Origin: Photobacterium sanguinicancri
GTDB taxonomy: Bacteria; Pseudomonadota; Gammaproteobacteria; Enterobacterales; Vibrionaceae
DNA: 64,000 nucleotides
Assembly: GCF_024346675.1 (NCBI RefSeq)
Contig: NZ_AP024851.1
Coordinates: 1,364,001-1,428,000 of the forward strand
Direction: 5' to 3'
Shown: positions 37,001-45,918 of the stretch, in pieces
Numbering within the stretch: position 1 is the stretch's first letter
Layout of the letters: each line of letters starts with the position of its first letter
The notes under the pieces: generated by a model
What the model was told of the DNA's origin: nothing
Seen by the model: only the letters and a program-made list of their open reading frames with translations
The model's database searches: none
Translations under genes and position numbers: made by a program

Positions 37001-37406
37001 TATCAGAACCTGTCGGCGTATTGACGACTTTACTCCAGTCATGATCAATTAAGGTTTTACCCGCTCGTTTACACGTATCATCATTCCAAATGTATAAGTT
37101 GTAATCACTATAATCTTTCGACGAAGTCTTAGCTGATGCTCCTTCAGGGGCTTTTTCAACTAAATATAAAACAGCCTCACCATTACCCGCTTTAGCAGGC
37201 TCATCCACTTTACCTGTGGCTTTTAGTTTCGCGATAGGGCCTGATGTTTCAGGAATTACGATATTTATTTGTGGCGGATTAGTGGTATCAAAATAACTGT
37301 CCTTGTTACCACTGTTATTATCATCACTGCTATTACATCCCGTTAGTGCTGTTGCGTAGAGTAATGGGATTATAATTTGTGCCGTTTTAGACAGAGTAAA
37401 TTTCAC
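34080..37406 (-). CDS. pulA: Pullulanase-type alpha-1,6-glucosidase lipoprotein
   Basis: 1108-aa lipoprotein (lipobox LTGC, Cys24) of GH13 subfamily type I pullulanases, which debranch alpha-glucans at the cell surface. An N-terminal beta region with a CBM41-like segment (YNLYIWNDDTC) is followed by a CBM48-like domain at about 330-430 (FRLWAPSAQNVVAVLF) and the catalytic barrel: region I VMDVVYNH (627-634), nucleophile Asp704 in FRFDLMG, acid Glu733 in YGEGW, and Asp861 in SKHDNQ. The pullulanase mark YNWGYDP appears as FNWGYDP. The start codon is GTG with AAGGGA seven bases upstream. It probably works with the GH13 enzyme at 58-60 kb. Confidence 0.94.
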   Translation of the reverse strand: MKFTLSKTAQIIIPLLYATALTGCNSSDDNNSGNKDSYFDTTNPPQINIVIPETSGPIAKLKATGKVDEPAKAGNGEAVLYLVEKAPEGASAKTSSKDYSDYNLYIWNDDTCKRAGKTLIDHDWSKVVNTPTGSDSNGPYWKLPLQNASPNCMNIIVRKGTDKLSENVKFDFDTITDRTGSLTPGVTEPYDSREEAFLSLAGVANAEAHLVDAHTLVWDGATGAKDVRLYLSLASDVEPKGDNYQFTNQYIELSAGTLSVEASRKYPQFANKTAYSIDPKINMRPIVKAELVAIAVDDKGDVLAATKVQSAGSLDNLFADKAKDIELGAITDGINTSFRLWAPSAQNVVAVLFNQDKKELGRLQMAYQAESGVWSVNTNQAPSGTYYRYLVNVVHPVSSKVESYQVTDPYALSLSRNSEYSQVVNLNDPALKPAGWDSLKAPIAQDNPAKFVIYESHVRDFSALDESVPAEDRGKFTAFTDDDSAPVQHLKSLSESGVTHLHLLPIFDIATIEEDPSKVANIDESFSKLCNVNKAITTSRFSNYCMSGLTIAEVLEIERDNDTPANPVVQELNRYVSSTDGFNWGYDPFHYTVPEGSYSTNPEGTQRILETREMIQSIKENIGMNVVMDVVYNHTNAAGPTADTSVLDKIVPWYYNRLDPVTGQVKNSTCCSNTAPENAMMAKLIKDSLVVWARDYKIDSFRFDLMGHHPLAQIEESLEAVKRVDPNTYFYGEGWNFGEVENDKLFVQATQKHLGGTGIGSFSDRLRDAVRGGGPFDSGDALRTNKGFGNGVNDQTDADVVKSRLHLADLTRLGMAGNIKTFTFIDATGKAITGKQLDYNGQAAGYADDPTEVQNYVSKHDNQTLWDNTQYKAPDATSIDTRVRMQAVSLATAMLGQGVPFTHMGSDLLRSKSMQRDSYDSGDWYNHVDFTYQGNNWNKGLPRKDKDSDNYDAINDVITRSGLDAQPAPENIQDMAVYYKEMAALRKAYPLLTLGKGSEVNKRIDFHNTGPKQQPGLIVMSIDNGIGAGVDIDPKKDALVVAINASSTSKTFTLKGVKGLQVSALHHSDLAKGAKADGEVLTIPAWTPVVFVMPRAAQRGTGIPVIGK

Positions 37407-37631
37407 GTTTCATTCCCTTGTTATTGGATTTTGGACAAAGATATGAAATTTCGTGTCATGCAAACTGTGATATGTGCAATCTTCTTTAAAACAGCAGCGT
37501 TTTATTACTTTTTATGGGCAGGCACTCACCCTTTGTAGGGGTACACCAAAAATCACCTCACCGTACAAAATGTTGCGAGGCTCATGTTTATTGCCGCAGA
37601 TTAGCGTTCTGCTCTGCCATGACTATTAATA
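37407..37631. promoter_or_regulatory. pulA upstream region, cut by an IS element
   Basis: About 225 bp between the pulA start and the IS. It holds G-rich blocks on the minus strand (GGTGAGGTG, GGGTGAG) that loosely recall MalT boxes, and TGTGATATGTGCAA that loosely recalls a CRP site. Neither match is good enough to assign. Confidence 0.3.
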
Positions 37632-37665
37632 TGACCCGTCCTGATATGGGTTGACACTTGATTGA

Positions 37666-38472
37666 CTAAAACGCTCGATGTATTTCATCGGGCGTTTTGT
37701 ATTTTAGAGCTGTGTGAGGCCTATATTCATTATAGATTTTTACTGATTCGGCGACCATTTTCTTTGCTTCATCTAAATCATTCGGCTTATTCAACAGATA
37801 CTCCATCTTCAGTATTCCGTTGATCCTCTCTGCCAACGCATTCTGATAACAGTCATAGCCATCAGTCATTGAGCAAGATACATCATACTGTCGATGCAAC
37901 TCTTGGTATTCAACAGAGCAGTACTGAACACCTCGATCTGAGTGATGAACAAGCTCACCTGTATTCTTCCGCTCTTTCAACGCGTTTAAAAAGGCCTGCT
38001 TGACCGTGCGAGCTTTCATATCATCACCTATGTGATAGCCCACGATTTTTCTTGAGTAAGCGTCCGTCACTAAACTGAGATAAGTACTACCACGTCGCGT
38101 TGCTAGATAAGTAATATCGGCAACCCATAATTGCTCTGGTCTTTCCGGTATTAAGCCTTCTTTGATTCGATTTGGATGGCAGTAAAAGCGATGATTACTG
38201 TTTGTGGTTCGATGATAAGCCCTTCGATTTTGCACTAATAATCGATTCATTCTCAACAGAGAGAATAAGCGGTCTCGCCCGATTTCAATATCGTTCTGAG
38301 CAAGTAAATACTTGATCTTACGAGTCCCTATACGAGGGTGCATCATCCTTTGCTCCTTCACAAAACCGAGTACTGATTCATCTTTCTTTGTTTGATGAAT
38401 TTCTGCAACACAGCGCTTGTAGAAAGCTTGTCGTGTAATACCTATGAAGTGACAAGCTTTAGTGACGGTCAA
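37666..38472 (-). CDS. IS3-family transposase OrfB (DDE integrase domain)
   Basis: 268-aa catalytic part of the transposase: an HTH_21-like start (TKACHFIGITRQAFYKR), then the rve domain with the triad Asp119 (WVADITYL), Asp179 (VHHSDRGVQY) and Glu215 (NALAERINGILK), spaced D-35-E as in IS3 elements. Its ATG overlaps the OrfA stop (ATGA). OrfB is in the -1 frame relative to OrfA, so a fused OrfAB can be made by frameshift. Confidence 0.95.
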   Translation of the reverse strand: MTVTKACHFIGITRQAFYKRCVAEIHQTKKDESVLGFVKEQRMMHPRIGTRKIKYLLAQNDIEIGRDRLFSLLRMNRLLVQNRRAYHRTTNSNHRFYCHPNRIKEGLIPERPEQLWVADITYLATRRGSTYLSLVTDAYSRKIVGYHIGDDMKARTVKQAFLNALKERKNTGELVHHSDRGVQYCSVEYQELHRQYDVSCSMTDGYDCYQNALAERINGILKMEYLLNKPNDLDEAKKMVAESVKIYNEYRPHTALKYKTPDEIHRAF

Positions 38473-38489
38473 CTTTCTGACCGTTTTTT
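38466..38489 (-). promoter_or_regulatory. Possible -1 frameshift signal at the OrfA/OrfB junction
   Basis: Read on the minus strand, six A residues (38489-38484) are followed at once by a hairpin CGGTCA-N6-TGACCG (38483-38466). A-rich slip site plus downstream stem is the standard IS3 arrangement for making the OrfAB transposase. The A6 run is phased AAA AAA in the OrfA frame, so slippage would not follow the strict A-AAA-AAC heptamer phase. Confidence 0.55.
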
Positions 38490-38888
38490 CCTTAATAACT
38501 CGGCCTTGCGCTTCTTTGAGATTCGGACACCGAAATCTCGATCCATGACTTTTACTACCGCTTCAAAGAACTCAGCTTTGAGCTGAGTCTCTTCCAATTG
38601 CTGCTCGAGTTCTTTGATTCGTTGCTCTGGGGTTTGAGTTGAGGAAGGGTTTGACATAGTCGCTCCTAACGCTCTCGATTGTTCTATTCCTTTAGACCAA
38701 TCTAGTTGACCATGTTTGCGAAGCCAAACTAAAACGGTAGAGCGACCTTGGATCCCATAACGCTCTTGAGCTTGCTTATAAGTCATTTCGCCTTTTTCAA
38801 CTTGGCTTACGACTGCCAATTTAAAGGCAAGAGAATAATCTCGTTGAGTACGTCTACTTGTTGTTTTCATGACACTCTCCAATTTCAT
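38469..38888 (-). CDS. IS3-family transposase OrfA
   Basis: 139-aa DNA-binding subunit: HTH region RDYSLAFKLAVVSQVEKGEM then TYKQAQERYGIQGRSTVLVW, and a leucine-zipper-like helix (RIKELEQQLEETQLKAEFFE) used for multimerisation. It may start at Met7 (MKTTSRR). It binds the terminal repeats as part of OrfAB. Confidence 0.92.
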   Translation of the reverse strand: MKLESVMKTTSRRTQRDYSLAFKLAVVSQVEKGEMTYKQAQERYGIQGRSTVLVWLRKHGQLDWSKGIEQSRALGATMSNPSSTQTPEQRIKELEQQLEETQLKAEFFEAVVKVMDRDFGVRISKKRKAELLRKKRSES

Positions 38889-38925
38889 GTTGGAAATGTG
38901 TCAACCATATTTAGGACGGTACAAT

Positions 38926-38958
38926 ACAAAAAAAAGAGGCTGCATTTAGCAGCCTCTT
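38926..38958 (-). terminator. Rho-independent terminator of the DUF885 gene
   Basis: Stem AAGAGGCTGC / GCAGCCTCTT with a 5-base loop, followed on the minus strand by nine T residues. The IS right end begins just beyond the T tract. Confidence 0.88.
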
Positions 38959-38983
38959 ATTTAATTACAAAGTGTGACTCAGG

Positions 38984-41020
38984 TTATTTTTTGCTCGCAA
39001 TCCAATTGGTAATACTGGTTTCAACCACTTCCATTGGCTGATCACCGTATTTCAATAGTTGGTCATGGAATTCAATCCAGCTAAAGTTGCTGCCCAACTC
39101 AGATTGTGCTTTTTCAAGCATTTCTTTAATTACTAAATAGCCTGATTTATAAGATACCGCTTGGCCAACATAAGCTGCATAACGGAAACTTTCAGATGCA
39201 ATATCACCATCACCAAGCGCCGAGTTTGCATCCATGTAATTACGCGCATCTTGAATACTCCAGCCTTTAGCGTGAATACCAGTGTCCACAGCCAAACGCA
39301 TATTTCGTAATTGCGCTTCATTCAAGCTACCGAAGTACTGAATCGCATTACACTCTTCCGCATCAGCATAAATACCACCTTGGAAACTAGTGTAATCAAC
39401 ACCTGTTGTCTTACACATACCCGTGCCATCTTTAAATGTCGGTTTACCGTTAGCATTTAGCTCACCGTAAATGCCCATTTCTAGACCAAGCCATTCGGTG
39501 TATAACGCCCAACCTTCTGCGTAAGCGGTGTACCAAACACCTTTAATATATTCAGGTTTGTCTGCAGGTGGATATTCTAACGAGTACGCATTTTGGAAGT
39601 GGTGACCTGGTGCTGCTTCATGAAGAAGTAAGGTAGAGACATTCCATTTTTGTAGGCTGTATTTAGGGTTAGTGTTTAAGTTAAACGATGTTGAACTACC
39701 ACTGTAAGAAGCTACGCCATCATAAAGCTCACGTTCGGCAGCAATCGGTACAATTTTATAATCTGTTTTAATTGCTTTGAAGTATTTAGCGACAACATCA
39801 TTAGCGTCATTTTTAAATTTATAGTAATCGGTTAAGGCTGCTTCACAAGCAGTCTTAGATGAAGCAACTTCACACGCTTTAGCATATTCAGTACCGCTAA
39901 TTGTTCGTCCGTCACGGCCGTAGAAGAAGGCTTCTGAATTTAAGTAATCGAAGAAGTTAGACAAGTTAACCGTTTTGTCTGCATTAATGACTTTATAGCT
40001 TGCTGTTTGTTCTGCGCCTTTATCATCAAGCCACTTAGCCGTAAGCGTATCTGTACTGTGCTTATCTGCAATAAAACGGGCTACACGCTCCATTTCAGCT
40101 TTCGCATCAGCCACCAAATCTTCACCCAGTTTATTTAGCTCATCGGCTGATTTACCTGTAGTACTGTTGCGATCAAGTTGCCATTGGTACCACACTTTAC
40201 CGTTCGGTAAGTCACCCCAACCAATGTTTTTATCCGTAATATCGCCCGCAGTACCACGTGCCGCTGTTTTATAATCACCAGCTAAGTAAGTAACAATAGC
40301 CTTACTTGCAGCCAGCGCTTCATCAACAGCTCGTTCATATTGTAGAACTAATAATTTATCATCATCACCTGCCAATGTTTTTAAATGGGTTAAACCCACT
40401 TTCAACATAGCGTCATCGGTGTCTTTAATTAACTCAGCAGAACTCGCTACATAACGGTCAATCAATACTTTCGGTAATTGTGTGTTCTCAACCTGACCTT
40501 GAATATATTGGTCATGAAGGTTGGTAACCCATCTTGTATAATCTTGCACAACCGCCAAGTGATCTTGATACTCTTTAACTGTCTTTAATTCTTTTCCTGC
40601 GTATTCTGCATTACTTTCTATATAGTTATAAAAGTGAGTACTTGGAATATCAAAAGTACCAAAACGTTGATTAGGTAAGTCACCGCCACGAATAGCTAAA
40701 TCACGATCAAACTTAAAGGTGTCATAATAAATTTTATCTTCATCCGACAACTGATTACGATCTACTTTCTCTAATTCAGCCAAGTATTTCTTATCTAGCA
40801 CTTGTCGAGATGCTGCCATTTCATCAGTGACCTGACCAAGAGCCGAGCCATCTAATTCTTTCATATCTGATTGATAATCATCAAAAACCGCATGCATAGC
40901 AACTTTAGAGTCTTTGCTATCCGTATTGGTACTTGATGAATCATCGTTACAACCGGCAAGTGCAAATGAAGCAACAATTGAAGCCGCAATTACCGATATA
41001 CGATGGTATCTCTTTTTCAT
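38984..41020 (-). CDS. DUF885 lipoprotein, predicted metallopeptidase
   Basis: 678-aa lipoprotein (lipobox LAGC, Cys24) of the DUF885 family. The only strong motif is LLLHEAAPGHHFQNAYS with His467, Glu468 and His473/474, resembling a zinc-peptidase site, and a later EGWALYTEWLGLEMG that fits the third-ligand helix. The rest is alpha-helical. Members of this family are annotated as probable carboxypeptidases or dipeptidases, but substrate data are scarce. Likely anchored to a periplasmic membrane face. It is transcribed alone and ends at its own terminator. Confidence 0.87.
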   Translation of the reverse strand: MKKRYHRISVIAASIVASFALAGCNDDSSSTNTDSKDSKVAMHAVFDDYQSDMKELDGSALGQVTDEMAASRQVLDKKYLAELEKVDRNQLSDEDKIYYDTFKFDRDLAIRGGDLPNQRFGTFDIPSTHFYNYIESNAEYAGKELKTVKEYQDHLAVVQDYTRWVTNLHDQYIQGQVENTQLPKVLIDRYVASSAELIKDTDDAMLKVGLTHLKTLAGDDDKLLVLQYERAVDEALAASKAIVTYLAGDYKTAARGTAGDITDKNIGWGDLPNGKVWYQWQLDRNSTTGKSADELNKLGEDLVADAKAEMERVARFIADKHSTDTLTAKWLDDKGAEQTASYKVINADKTVNLSNFFDYLNSEAFFYGRDGRTISGTEYAKACEVASSKTACEAALTDYYKFKNDANDVVAKYFKAIKTDYKIVPIAAERELYDGVASYSGSSTSFNLNTNPKYSLQKWNVSTLLLHEAAPGHHFQNAYSLEYPPADKPEYIKGVWYTAYAEGWALYTEWLGLEMGIYGELNANGKPTFKDGTGMCKTTGVDYTSFQGGIYADAEECNAIQYFGSLNEAQLRNMRLAVDTGIHAKGWSIQDARNYMDANSALGDGDIASESFRYAAYVGQAVSYKSGYLVIKEMLEKAQSELGSNFSWIEFHDQLLKYGDQPMEVVETSITNWIASKK

Positions 41021-41377
41021 GACTATTTTCCTTATTGTCTTTATGATCGTATCTACACGTGGTGTTTAGTGCGAAATAATCCTAAAGTAAGAATGCCATC
41101 AATTATGTGAATACACTCACGGTAGATATGACTGAATCAATACCCATAAAAGGAGTGAATTTATTAATGCGTTAATATTCGAAAGAATATTAAGCAGAAG
41201 CGGGTAATATATATAGCGAGCGGATAATACAGTAATATTGATGAATATTTTAAAAATACCTCAATGGTATTATTTTCCAAAGTTTAAAGCAGCCTCACAA
41301 AAGTCGTACAAAACGTGACCTAGCCCTTCATAGTTTTTCATTTAAATGAATAAAAGCATTTTCTTGCCCCCGAGTTC
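41021..41377. other. Intergenic region upstream of the DUF885 gene
   Basis: About 350 AT-rich bases without a credible gene or structured RNA that I can recognise; presumably contains the DUF885 promoter. Confidence 0.4.
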
Positions 41378-41402
41378 AAAAAAGGCCGCAACGCGACCTT
41401 TT
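41378..41402 (-). terminator. Terminator of the 27-aa membrane protein gene
   Basis: AAAAGGCCGC-AAC-GCGACCTTTT; on the minus strand the one mismatch becomes a U-G pair and a T6 tract follows. It stands 26 bp after the small gene's stop. Confidence 0.7.
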
Positions 41403-41428
41403 CTTAAAGTAACTAGCTAAAGATAAAA

Positions 41429-41512
41429 CTACGCAAAAATAGCAAATGGCACAGCCATAGAAAGTACTAATGCAAAACCCAGAAAGTAAAAATAAACCGA
41501 TTTAAAACTCAT
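41429..41512 (-). CDS. 27-aa single-span membrane protein
   Basis: Short gene encoding MSFKSVYFYFLGFALVLSMA then VPFAIFA: a positively charged start and one uninterrupted hydrophobic helix. AAGGAG stands five bases before the ATG, an ideal ribosome-binding site, and a terminator follows the stop codon, so it has all the parts of an independent gene. Small one-helix proteins commonly modulate a larger membrane complex or respiratory enzyme; I cannot say which. Its upstream region is shared, divergently, with the iron-regulated TonB receptor. Confidence 0.7.
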   Translation of the reverse strand: MSFKSVYFYFLGFALVLSMAVPFAIFA

Positions 41513-41635
41513 CTCTTCTCCTTGAAACTAACAATGTCATGTCCGAATCATTAAGTGGCATTTAAAATGCAATATTATTGAAATACGTATTCTATTTCAA
41601 TAAGTTGTCTTGTTGAAGTACGTTTATAATCCTTT

Positions 41636-41664
41636 TTGACGCCAAATGTATCTGAATGTAAATA
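41636..41664 (+). promoter_or_regulatory. Promoter of the TonB-dependent receptor gene
   Basis: A -35 box TTGACG (41636-41641), 17-bp spacer and -10 box TAAATA (41659-41664) predict a start near 41671, inside the Fur box. Confidence 0.6.
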
Positions 41665-41671
41665 AAGTAAA

Positions 41672-41686
41672 TGATAACGATTATCA
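41672..41686. promoter_or_regulatory. Fur box
   Basis: TGATAACGATTATCA matches the 7-1-7 Fur consensus (TGATAATnATTATCA) in all but one arm base. It overlaps the predicted transcription start, so iron-loaded Fur should block the receptor gene. Confidence 0.85.
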
Positions 41687-41742
41687 ACTCACTGCATGTA
41701 AGAATGCGCTCTCACTTACGGACAGCCATTACAAATATAACT

Positions 41743-43803
41743 ATGAAACTAAAATTACTTTCAGTGGCCATTGCAGCCACATTAGCCTCAACCGCAGCGA
41801 TTGCTGCAGATACACAAAAAGAAGAGACCATCGTTGTTACTGGCTCAGCCCTTGACACTCATATCCAAACCTCCATCGATTCTGAAACGCTCGAACAAAA
41901 GCAAGCGTCTGATATTAAAGATATTTTAAATACCATGCCAAGCGTGACAGTCGATGGCAATGCCCGCTATTCTCGCAAAGTATTTATCCGTGGTATGGAA
42001 GACAAATATGCCGTTGTTACCATTGATGGTGCACGCCAAGAAGGCCAATTGTTCCACCACTCAGGCGATCAAACTATTGATCCAGCACTTTTAAAAGTCG
42101 CCGAAATTGAACTGGGTGCAAACTCAGCATTAAGTGGTGCAGGTGTGATTAACGGCTCGTTTAGTTATGAAACGAAAGACCCAGATGACTTACTTAAAGA
42201 AGGTGAGCGTTTTGGTGCGCGTGTAAAAACAAACTACCAAAGTGCTTACGAACGTAAAGGGGTGAATGTTTCTGTTTACACCAAGCTTAACGACCAATGG
42301 CAATTCATGGGTATTGGTCACTGGTCTGAAGATGGCGACCTTTATATTCCAGATCACGACAAAGTCAGCTCAAAGCAAGGTGAATTGAAATCAGGTTTAG
42401 CTAAACTGGTTTATATGCCGAATGATAACAATGAATTCAAATTGAGTGTGAATCACTATAGTGACGGTGGTAAGCGTCAACTCTCTGGTGAAAAAAATGG
42501 CGCGTTATACGCTGATGATGAACACAAATATAACGCTATCAGTCGCGATACAGTCACCTTCCAGCACCACTATGATGCAGGCAGTGATTTACTTAATCTA
42601 AAAACCCAACTGTATTACAACCGCCAGTACATGGATCGTGATCAATTGACCGACGTATTGTGGGATAAGGATGCGAATGGCGATTGGATTAAAGACGGCA
42701 AAGTCGACATTCCAAAGCGTGAATATAACGTAACCACTGTAGGTGGTGATATTCGAAACATATCTTGGATTGGCGATCACCAGATCACTTATGGCTATGA
42801 AGCCTACCATGCAAAACAATGGATTGATGCTGAAGACGGTAAAATCGTATCTGGTACGCGTAAAGGTCAAACCCAAAAGTACGCAATGGATGGCGGTACA
42901 GTCACGGCACATGGCTTGTATGTGCAAGACATGTTTGAATTCAGCCAATTCCGTTTAACCACAGGTTTACGTTACGACATTCACCAACTAGGCGGTGTAT
43001 TTGACGGTAACTTCAGTCAACTGTCTCCGAAGTTTAAAGGTGAATACCAAGCAACTGATGAGCTAAAACTTCGTGTTGGTTACGGTCGCATCTTCAAAGG
43101 TGCTTCATTACCAGAAGCACTAACGATGAAGCCAGCTGAAAAAGTAAAACAGTCTGAAACCAAAGCAATGACAGGCCACAACTACGAGGCCGGTTTTGAT
43201 TATAACCTCACTAACTTGTTGGCTAGCGATCGCTCTATTATTGGTTTCACAGCCTACCGTTATAATGTTGATAACCAAATCCACCCAACTAAAAATAACA
43301 GCACATTATCCAATCAAAATGATGTCCACGTTTGGGGTGTAGAAACGGTATTTACTTACAGCTTGAGTGACTTTGATCTGTACGCAAACCACTCTTACTC
43401 AAAAGGCCAAGAAACTAACCTGAAAACAGGCGTTGAAAGCCAAATGAATAAAACAGGGATCCACAACTTCAAAGCAGGTGTTAAATACCACCTAGATGAA
43501 GATATCGTATTCGGCTGGGATGCGCGTTACGTACCAAGCAACAGCTACACAGACAAAAGCATCGACCGCAAAGGTAAATACTCAGAAGAAGAAATTGAGC
43601 GTAAAGGCTTCTCTACTCACAACCTATGGGCTGCATACAACCCATCGTTCGCGAAAGACCTAACACTGAACCTAGCGGTTGATAACCTATTCAACAAAAA
43701 ATACGCAGAGCATACTGGCTTTGGTATTTCATGGGGTTCAGATAAATACACCAGCTACGAAGCAGGTCGAAACCTGAAAGCATCTGTGGCTTACGAATTC
43801 TAA
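41743..43803 (+). CDS. TonB-dependent outer-membrane receptor, haem/iron type
   Basis: 686-aa receptor: signal peptide (LLSVAIAATLASTAAIAA), TonB box region EETIVVTGSA, plug domain (IKDILNTMPSVTVDG, KVFIRGMEDKYAVVTIDGAR), and a 22-strand barrel ending YEAGRNLKASVAYEF with terminal Phe. The plug sequence DGARQEGQ and IDPALLKVAEIELGANSALS resembles haem/haemoglobin receptors, but I do not see their FRAP/NPDL boxes, so the ligand (haem or a siderophore) is open. The ATG at 41743 begins the signal peptide; 24 upstream in-frame codons would disrupt it and run across the Fur box. Iron regulation is shown by the Fur site. Confidence 0.9.
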   Translation: MKLKLLSVAIAATLASTAAIAADTQKEETIVVTGSALDTHIQTSIDSETLEQKQASDIKDILNTMPSVTVDGNARYSRKVFIRGMEDKYAVVTIDGARQEGQLFHHSGDQTIDPALLKVAEIELGANSALSGAGVINGSFSYETKDPDDLLKEGERFGARVKTNYQSAYERKGVNVSVYTKLNDQWQFMGIGHWSEDGDLYIPDHDKVSSKQGELKSGLAKLVYMPNDNNEFKLSVNHYSDGGKRQLSGEKNGALYADDEHKYNAISRDTVTFQHHYDAGSDLLNLKTQLYYNRQYMDRDQLTDVLWDKDANGDWIKDGKVDIPKREYNVTTVGGDIRNISWIGDHQITYGYEAYHAKQWIDAEDGKIVSGTRKGQTQKYAMDGGTVTAHGLYVQDMFEFSQFRLTTGLRYDIHQLGGVFDGNFSQLSPKFKGEYQATDELKLRVGYGRIFKGASLPEALTMKPAEKVKQSETKAMTGHNYEAGFDYNLTNLLASDRSIIGFTAYRYNVDNQIHPTKNNSTLSNQNDVHVWGVETVFTYSLSDFDLYANHSYSKGQETNLKTGVESQMNKTGIHNFKAGVKYHLDEDIVFGWDARYVPSNSYTDKSIDRKGKYSEEEIERKGFSTHNLWAAYNPSFAKDLTLNLAVDNLFNKKYAEHTGFGISWGSDKYTSYEAGRNLKASVAYEF

Positions 43804-43854
43804 TAACAGAATAGAGCGTCACTCACTAATCATTTGTTTCGCACATAGCTAACA

Positions 43855-43883
43855 AAAAACGGCCCAACTAATGGGCCGTTTTT
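43855..43883. terminator. Bidirectional terminator, TonB receptor / chemoreceptor
   Basis: AAAAACGGCCC / GGGCCGTTTTT, 7-base loop, with A tract before and T tract after the GC stem, placed between two convergent genes. Confidence 0.9.
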
Positions 43884-43920
43884 ATTTTAATTAAATGCAT
43901 AGCGTAATTTAATATAACGT

Positions 43921-45918
43921 TTAGGCCATCTTAAACATTTGCGTTTTCGCCAGTAACTCAGCCATTTGACTTTCAACGTCACGCATTTCTTTATTGATCT
44001 CACCAACTAGTGCACCTGACGCATTTGCGAGCTCTAATAGCTCATCAATATCGGCATCAACCGTTTTAGCCGTATCAGACTGTTGCTCTGTTGCTTGCGC
44101 TATATTGGCATTGTGATGACTAATCTCATCCACTAAAGCATGCAATTTATCGATTGATTGTTTGGTATCACTCACGACATCACGTGTTTTAAAACTAAAC
44201 TCTTTACTGTGCTGCATGTTCTCAAACGATGCAGTCGCATTGGTACAAATTTCATCAAGCAAATGGCGAATATCTTCTGTCGATTGCTTACTACGCCCAG
44301 CAAGCGTGCGTACTTCATCAGCAACAACGGCAAAACCTCGACCTTGTTCACCCGCGCGGGCAGCTTCAATTGCGGCGTTCAGTGCTAACAAGTTCGTCTG
44401 CTCGGAAATCGCATTGATCGTATCAAGGATCACAGAAACGTTCTGCGTCTGCTGTTCTAGTGATTCCAGACGACCATACGTTTTGTCGATATCTTCAATT
44501 AGCTCATTCACTGAGTTGAACGAAGAATCACTTTGCTGGTTACTGGCTTCTGCATGACGACGCGCATCATCTGCACTTTGTTGTGCTTCAACCGTGGTAC
44601 TAGCCACTTGTGAGCTTGTCTGTGCCATTTCTGTCATCGCGGTTGCGATATTTTCACAACGGCGCTGCGTTCGCTCACTCGCATTACTCGCTTGCTCCGC
44701 AGAATGAGTCACCAACTGTAGGCTCGCTTGGGTCGTATTTGCCAGCGTGTTGACCCCTTCAATAATTTTCGCCATGTCATGGATAAGCGCATCAACACTA
44801 CCGCAAATTGCACCAATTTCATCATGATGGCCATCACTTAGGCTGATCGTCAAATCGTTGTGATCCGTCATTTGGCGTAGCTTATCTGTCACCGCTTTAA
44901 CTCGGCGCTTCATAAGGCGAATATAAACACTCGTCATGAAAATTATTGGCAACACAATCAAGAGTAAGCCAGCAAGGACTAACATTTTAGCCTGCTGGGC
45001 TTGATGTAAATTATCAGCCGACACTTGCATTAATTGGGTCGTAACTTGATCGCGAATAGATTTGATCATACCGATACGATCAGTGGCTAATGTAAACCAA
45101 CTTGTTGCTTGTGGACCTTTAATATTATCCAGCGAAGATTGCTGTGCTAAAAATTGGGTCTGAATATTATTAACCTGACGCCATACTGCTGCATTTTTTG
45201 TACTATTAAGTGAACCAAGTAGCTCCCCAGTAAAAAGCAGTTCCGCTTGTCGCAGTGCATAGCCTTCTTGCACAACATAATTACTGATTCGGGTGTAGCC
45301 TTGCGCATCTGTTTTACCAGCGGCAAAAACACCATTTAACGCACCACGCGCCTTACCAGCCTCTTCTTTGATGATCAGTAAAGACAACAAGCCAATGCTA
45401 TCGCGCTTAATTGTGGCATCATCAATTTCAGAAATAACTAAACGGACATTATCTATCGCAAGCTGATTCAAATGGGAATAGAACGCAAAAGGAGAATCAA
45501 CAATAGACCGATTATCAACTTGGCTACGAATATTGTTTTTCTTACTTAGTAAAGACAGTACGTCACGGCTAATTTCACGTACACTTTCTTTGGGTAAATA
45601 TTCAGGTTGGAACTGACGTAAAGCCTGCTCTGCGGAATCTGCTTTGCGACGTTGCTGGTTGAGTTGCTCGACTTGTGAACCCTGACCTTTAGCCGCAATT
45701 ACGCCTGCCGTCAAACCACGCTCAACTGCAAAATTATGCGCAACATCATCAAACAAATTAATTAATGTAATAGCTTCGCTAGTAATCGCAGCATTATTAC
45801 TTTTCTCTTGTGCTTGCCAATACTGATTGGTTAACAACAACAAGACGATAAAAAGAGGGATCCCCGAAATTAACACTAAGGCTTGGCTTAGTCGGATAGA
45901 GGCCAACTTTTTCAACAT
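43921..45918 (-). CDS. Methyl-accepting chemotaxis protein with NIT sensor domain
   Basis: 665-aa chemoreceptor: helix TM1 ([20 protein letters not shown]), a periplasmic all-helical NIT domain ([20 protein letters not shown] then GLTAGVIA) at about 40-300, TM2 near 318-338 ([20 protein letters not shown]), HAMP, and the cytoplasmic signalling hairpin with [20 protein letters not shown] then [20 protein letters not shown] domains are linked with nitrate/nitrite sensing, but many bind other ligands. It is divergent from cheV across 556 bp, which supports a chemotaxis role for both. Confidence 0.93.
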   Translation of the reverse strand: MLKKLASIRLSQALVLISGIPLFIVLLLLTNQYWQAQEKSNNAAITSEAITLINLFDDVAHNFAVERGLTAGVIAAKGQGSQVEQLNQQRRKADSAEQALRQFQPEYLPKESVREISRDVLSLLSKKNNIRSQVDNRSIVDSPFAFYSHLNQLAIDNVRLVISEIDDATIKRDSIGLLSLLIIKEEAGKARGALNGVFAAGKTDAQGYTRISNYVVQEGYALRQAELLFTGELLGSLNSTKNAAVWRQVNNIQTQFLAQQSSLDNIKGPQATSWFTLATDRIGMIKSIRDQVTTQLMQVSADNLHQAQQAKMLVLAGLLLIVLPIIFMTSVYIRLMKRRVKAVTDKLRQMTDHNDLTISLSDGHHDEIGAICGSVDALIHDMAKIIEGVNTLANTTQASLQLVTHSAEQASNASERTQRRCENIATAMTEMAQTSSQVASTTVEAQQSADDARRHAEASNQQSDSSFNSVNELIEDIDKTYGRLESLEQQTQNVSVILDTINAISEQTNLLALNAAIEAARAGEQGRGFAVVADEVRTLAGRSKQSTEDIRHLLDEICTNATASFENMQHSKEFSFKTRDVVSDTKQSIDKLHALVDEISHHNANIAQATEQQSDTAKTVDADIDELLELANASGALVGEINKEMRDVESQMAELLAKTQMFKMA

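Larger units (their letters stand above)
37632..38923 (-). mobile_element. Complete IS3-family insertion sequence, 1292 bp
   Basis: Two overlapping transposase frames are bordered by 26-bp imperfect inverted repeats (left 37632-37657, right 38898-38923), both starting TG and sharing CCGTCCT and GGTTGACAC or GTTGACAC blocks. The target bases ATA occur on both sides (37629-37631 and 38924-38926), a 3-bp duplication normal for IS3 elements. Both frames are intact, so the element may be active and recent. It sits upstream of pulA and right at the end of the U tract of the DUF885 gene terminator, so it breaks neither gene. Confidence 0.93.

Noticed and set aside
37530..37570. MalT-box-like G-rich blocks upstream of pulA
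   Set aside because: GGTGAGGTG and GGGTGAG fit the MalT consensus only in part and their spacing is not the usual one; kept as a loose remark in the pulA upstream entry.
34080..41020. Genomic island boundary marked by the IS
   Set aside because: The IS is a single simple insertion with its own target duplication; nothing else indicates island ends there.
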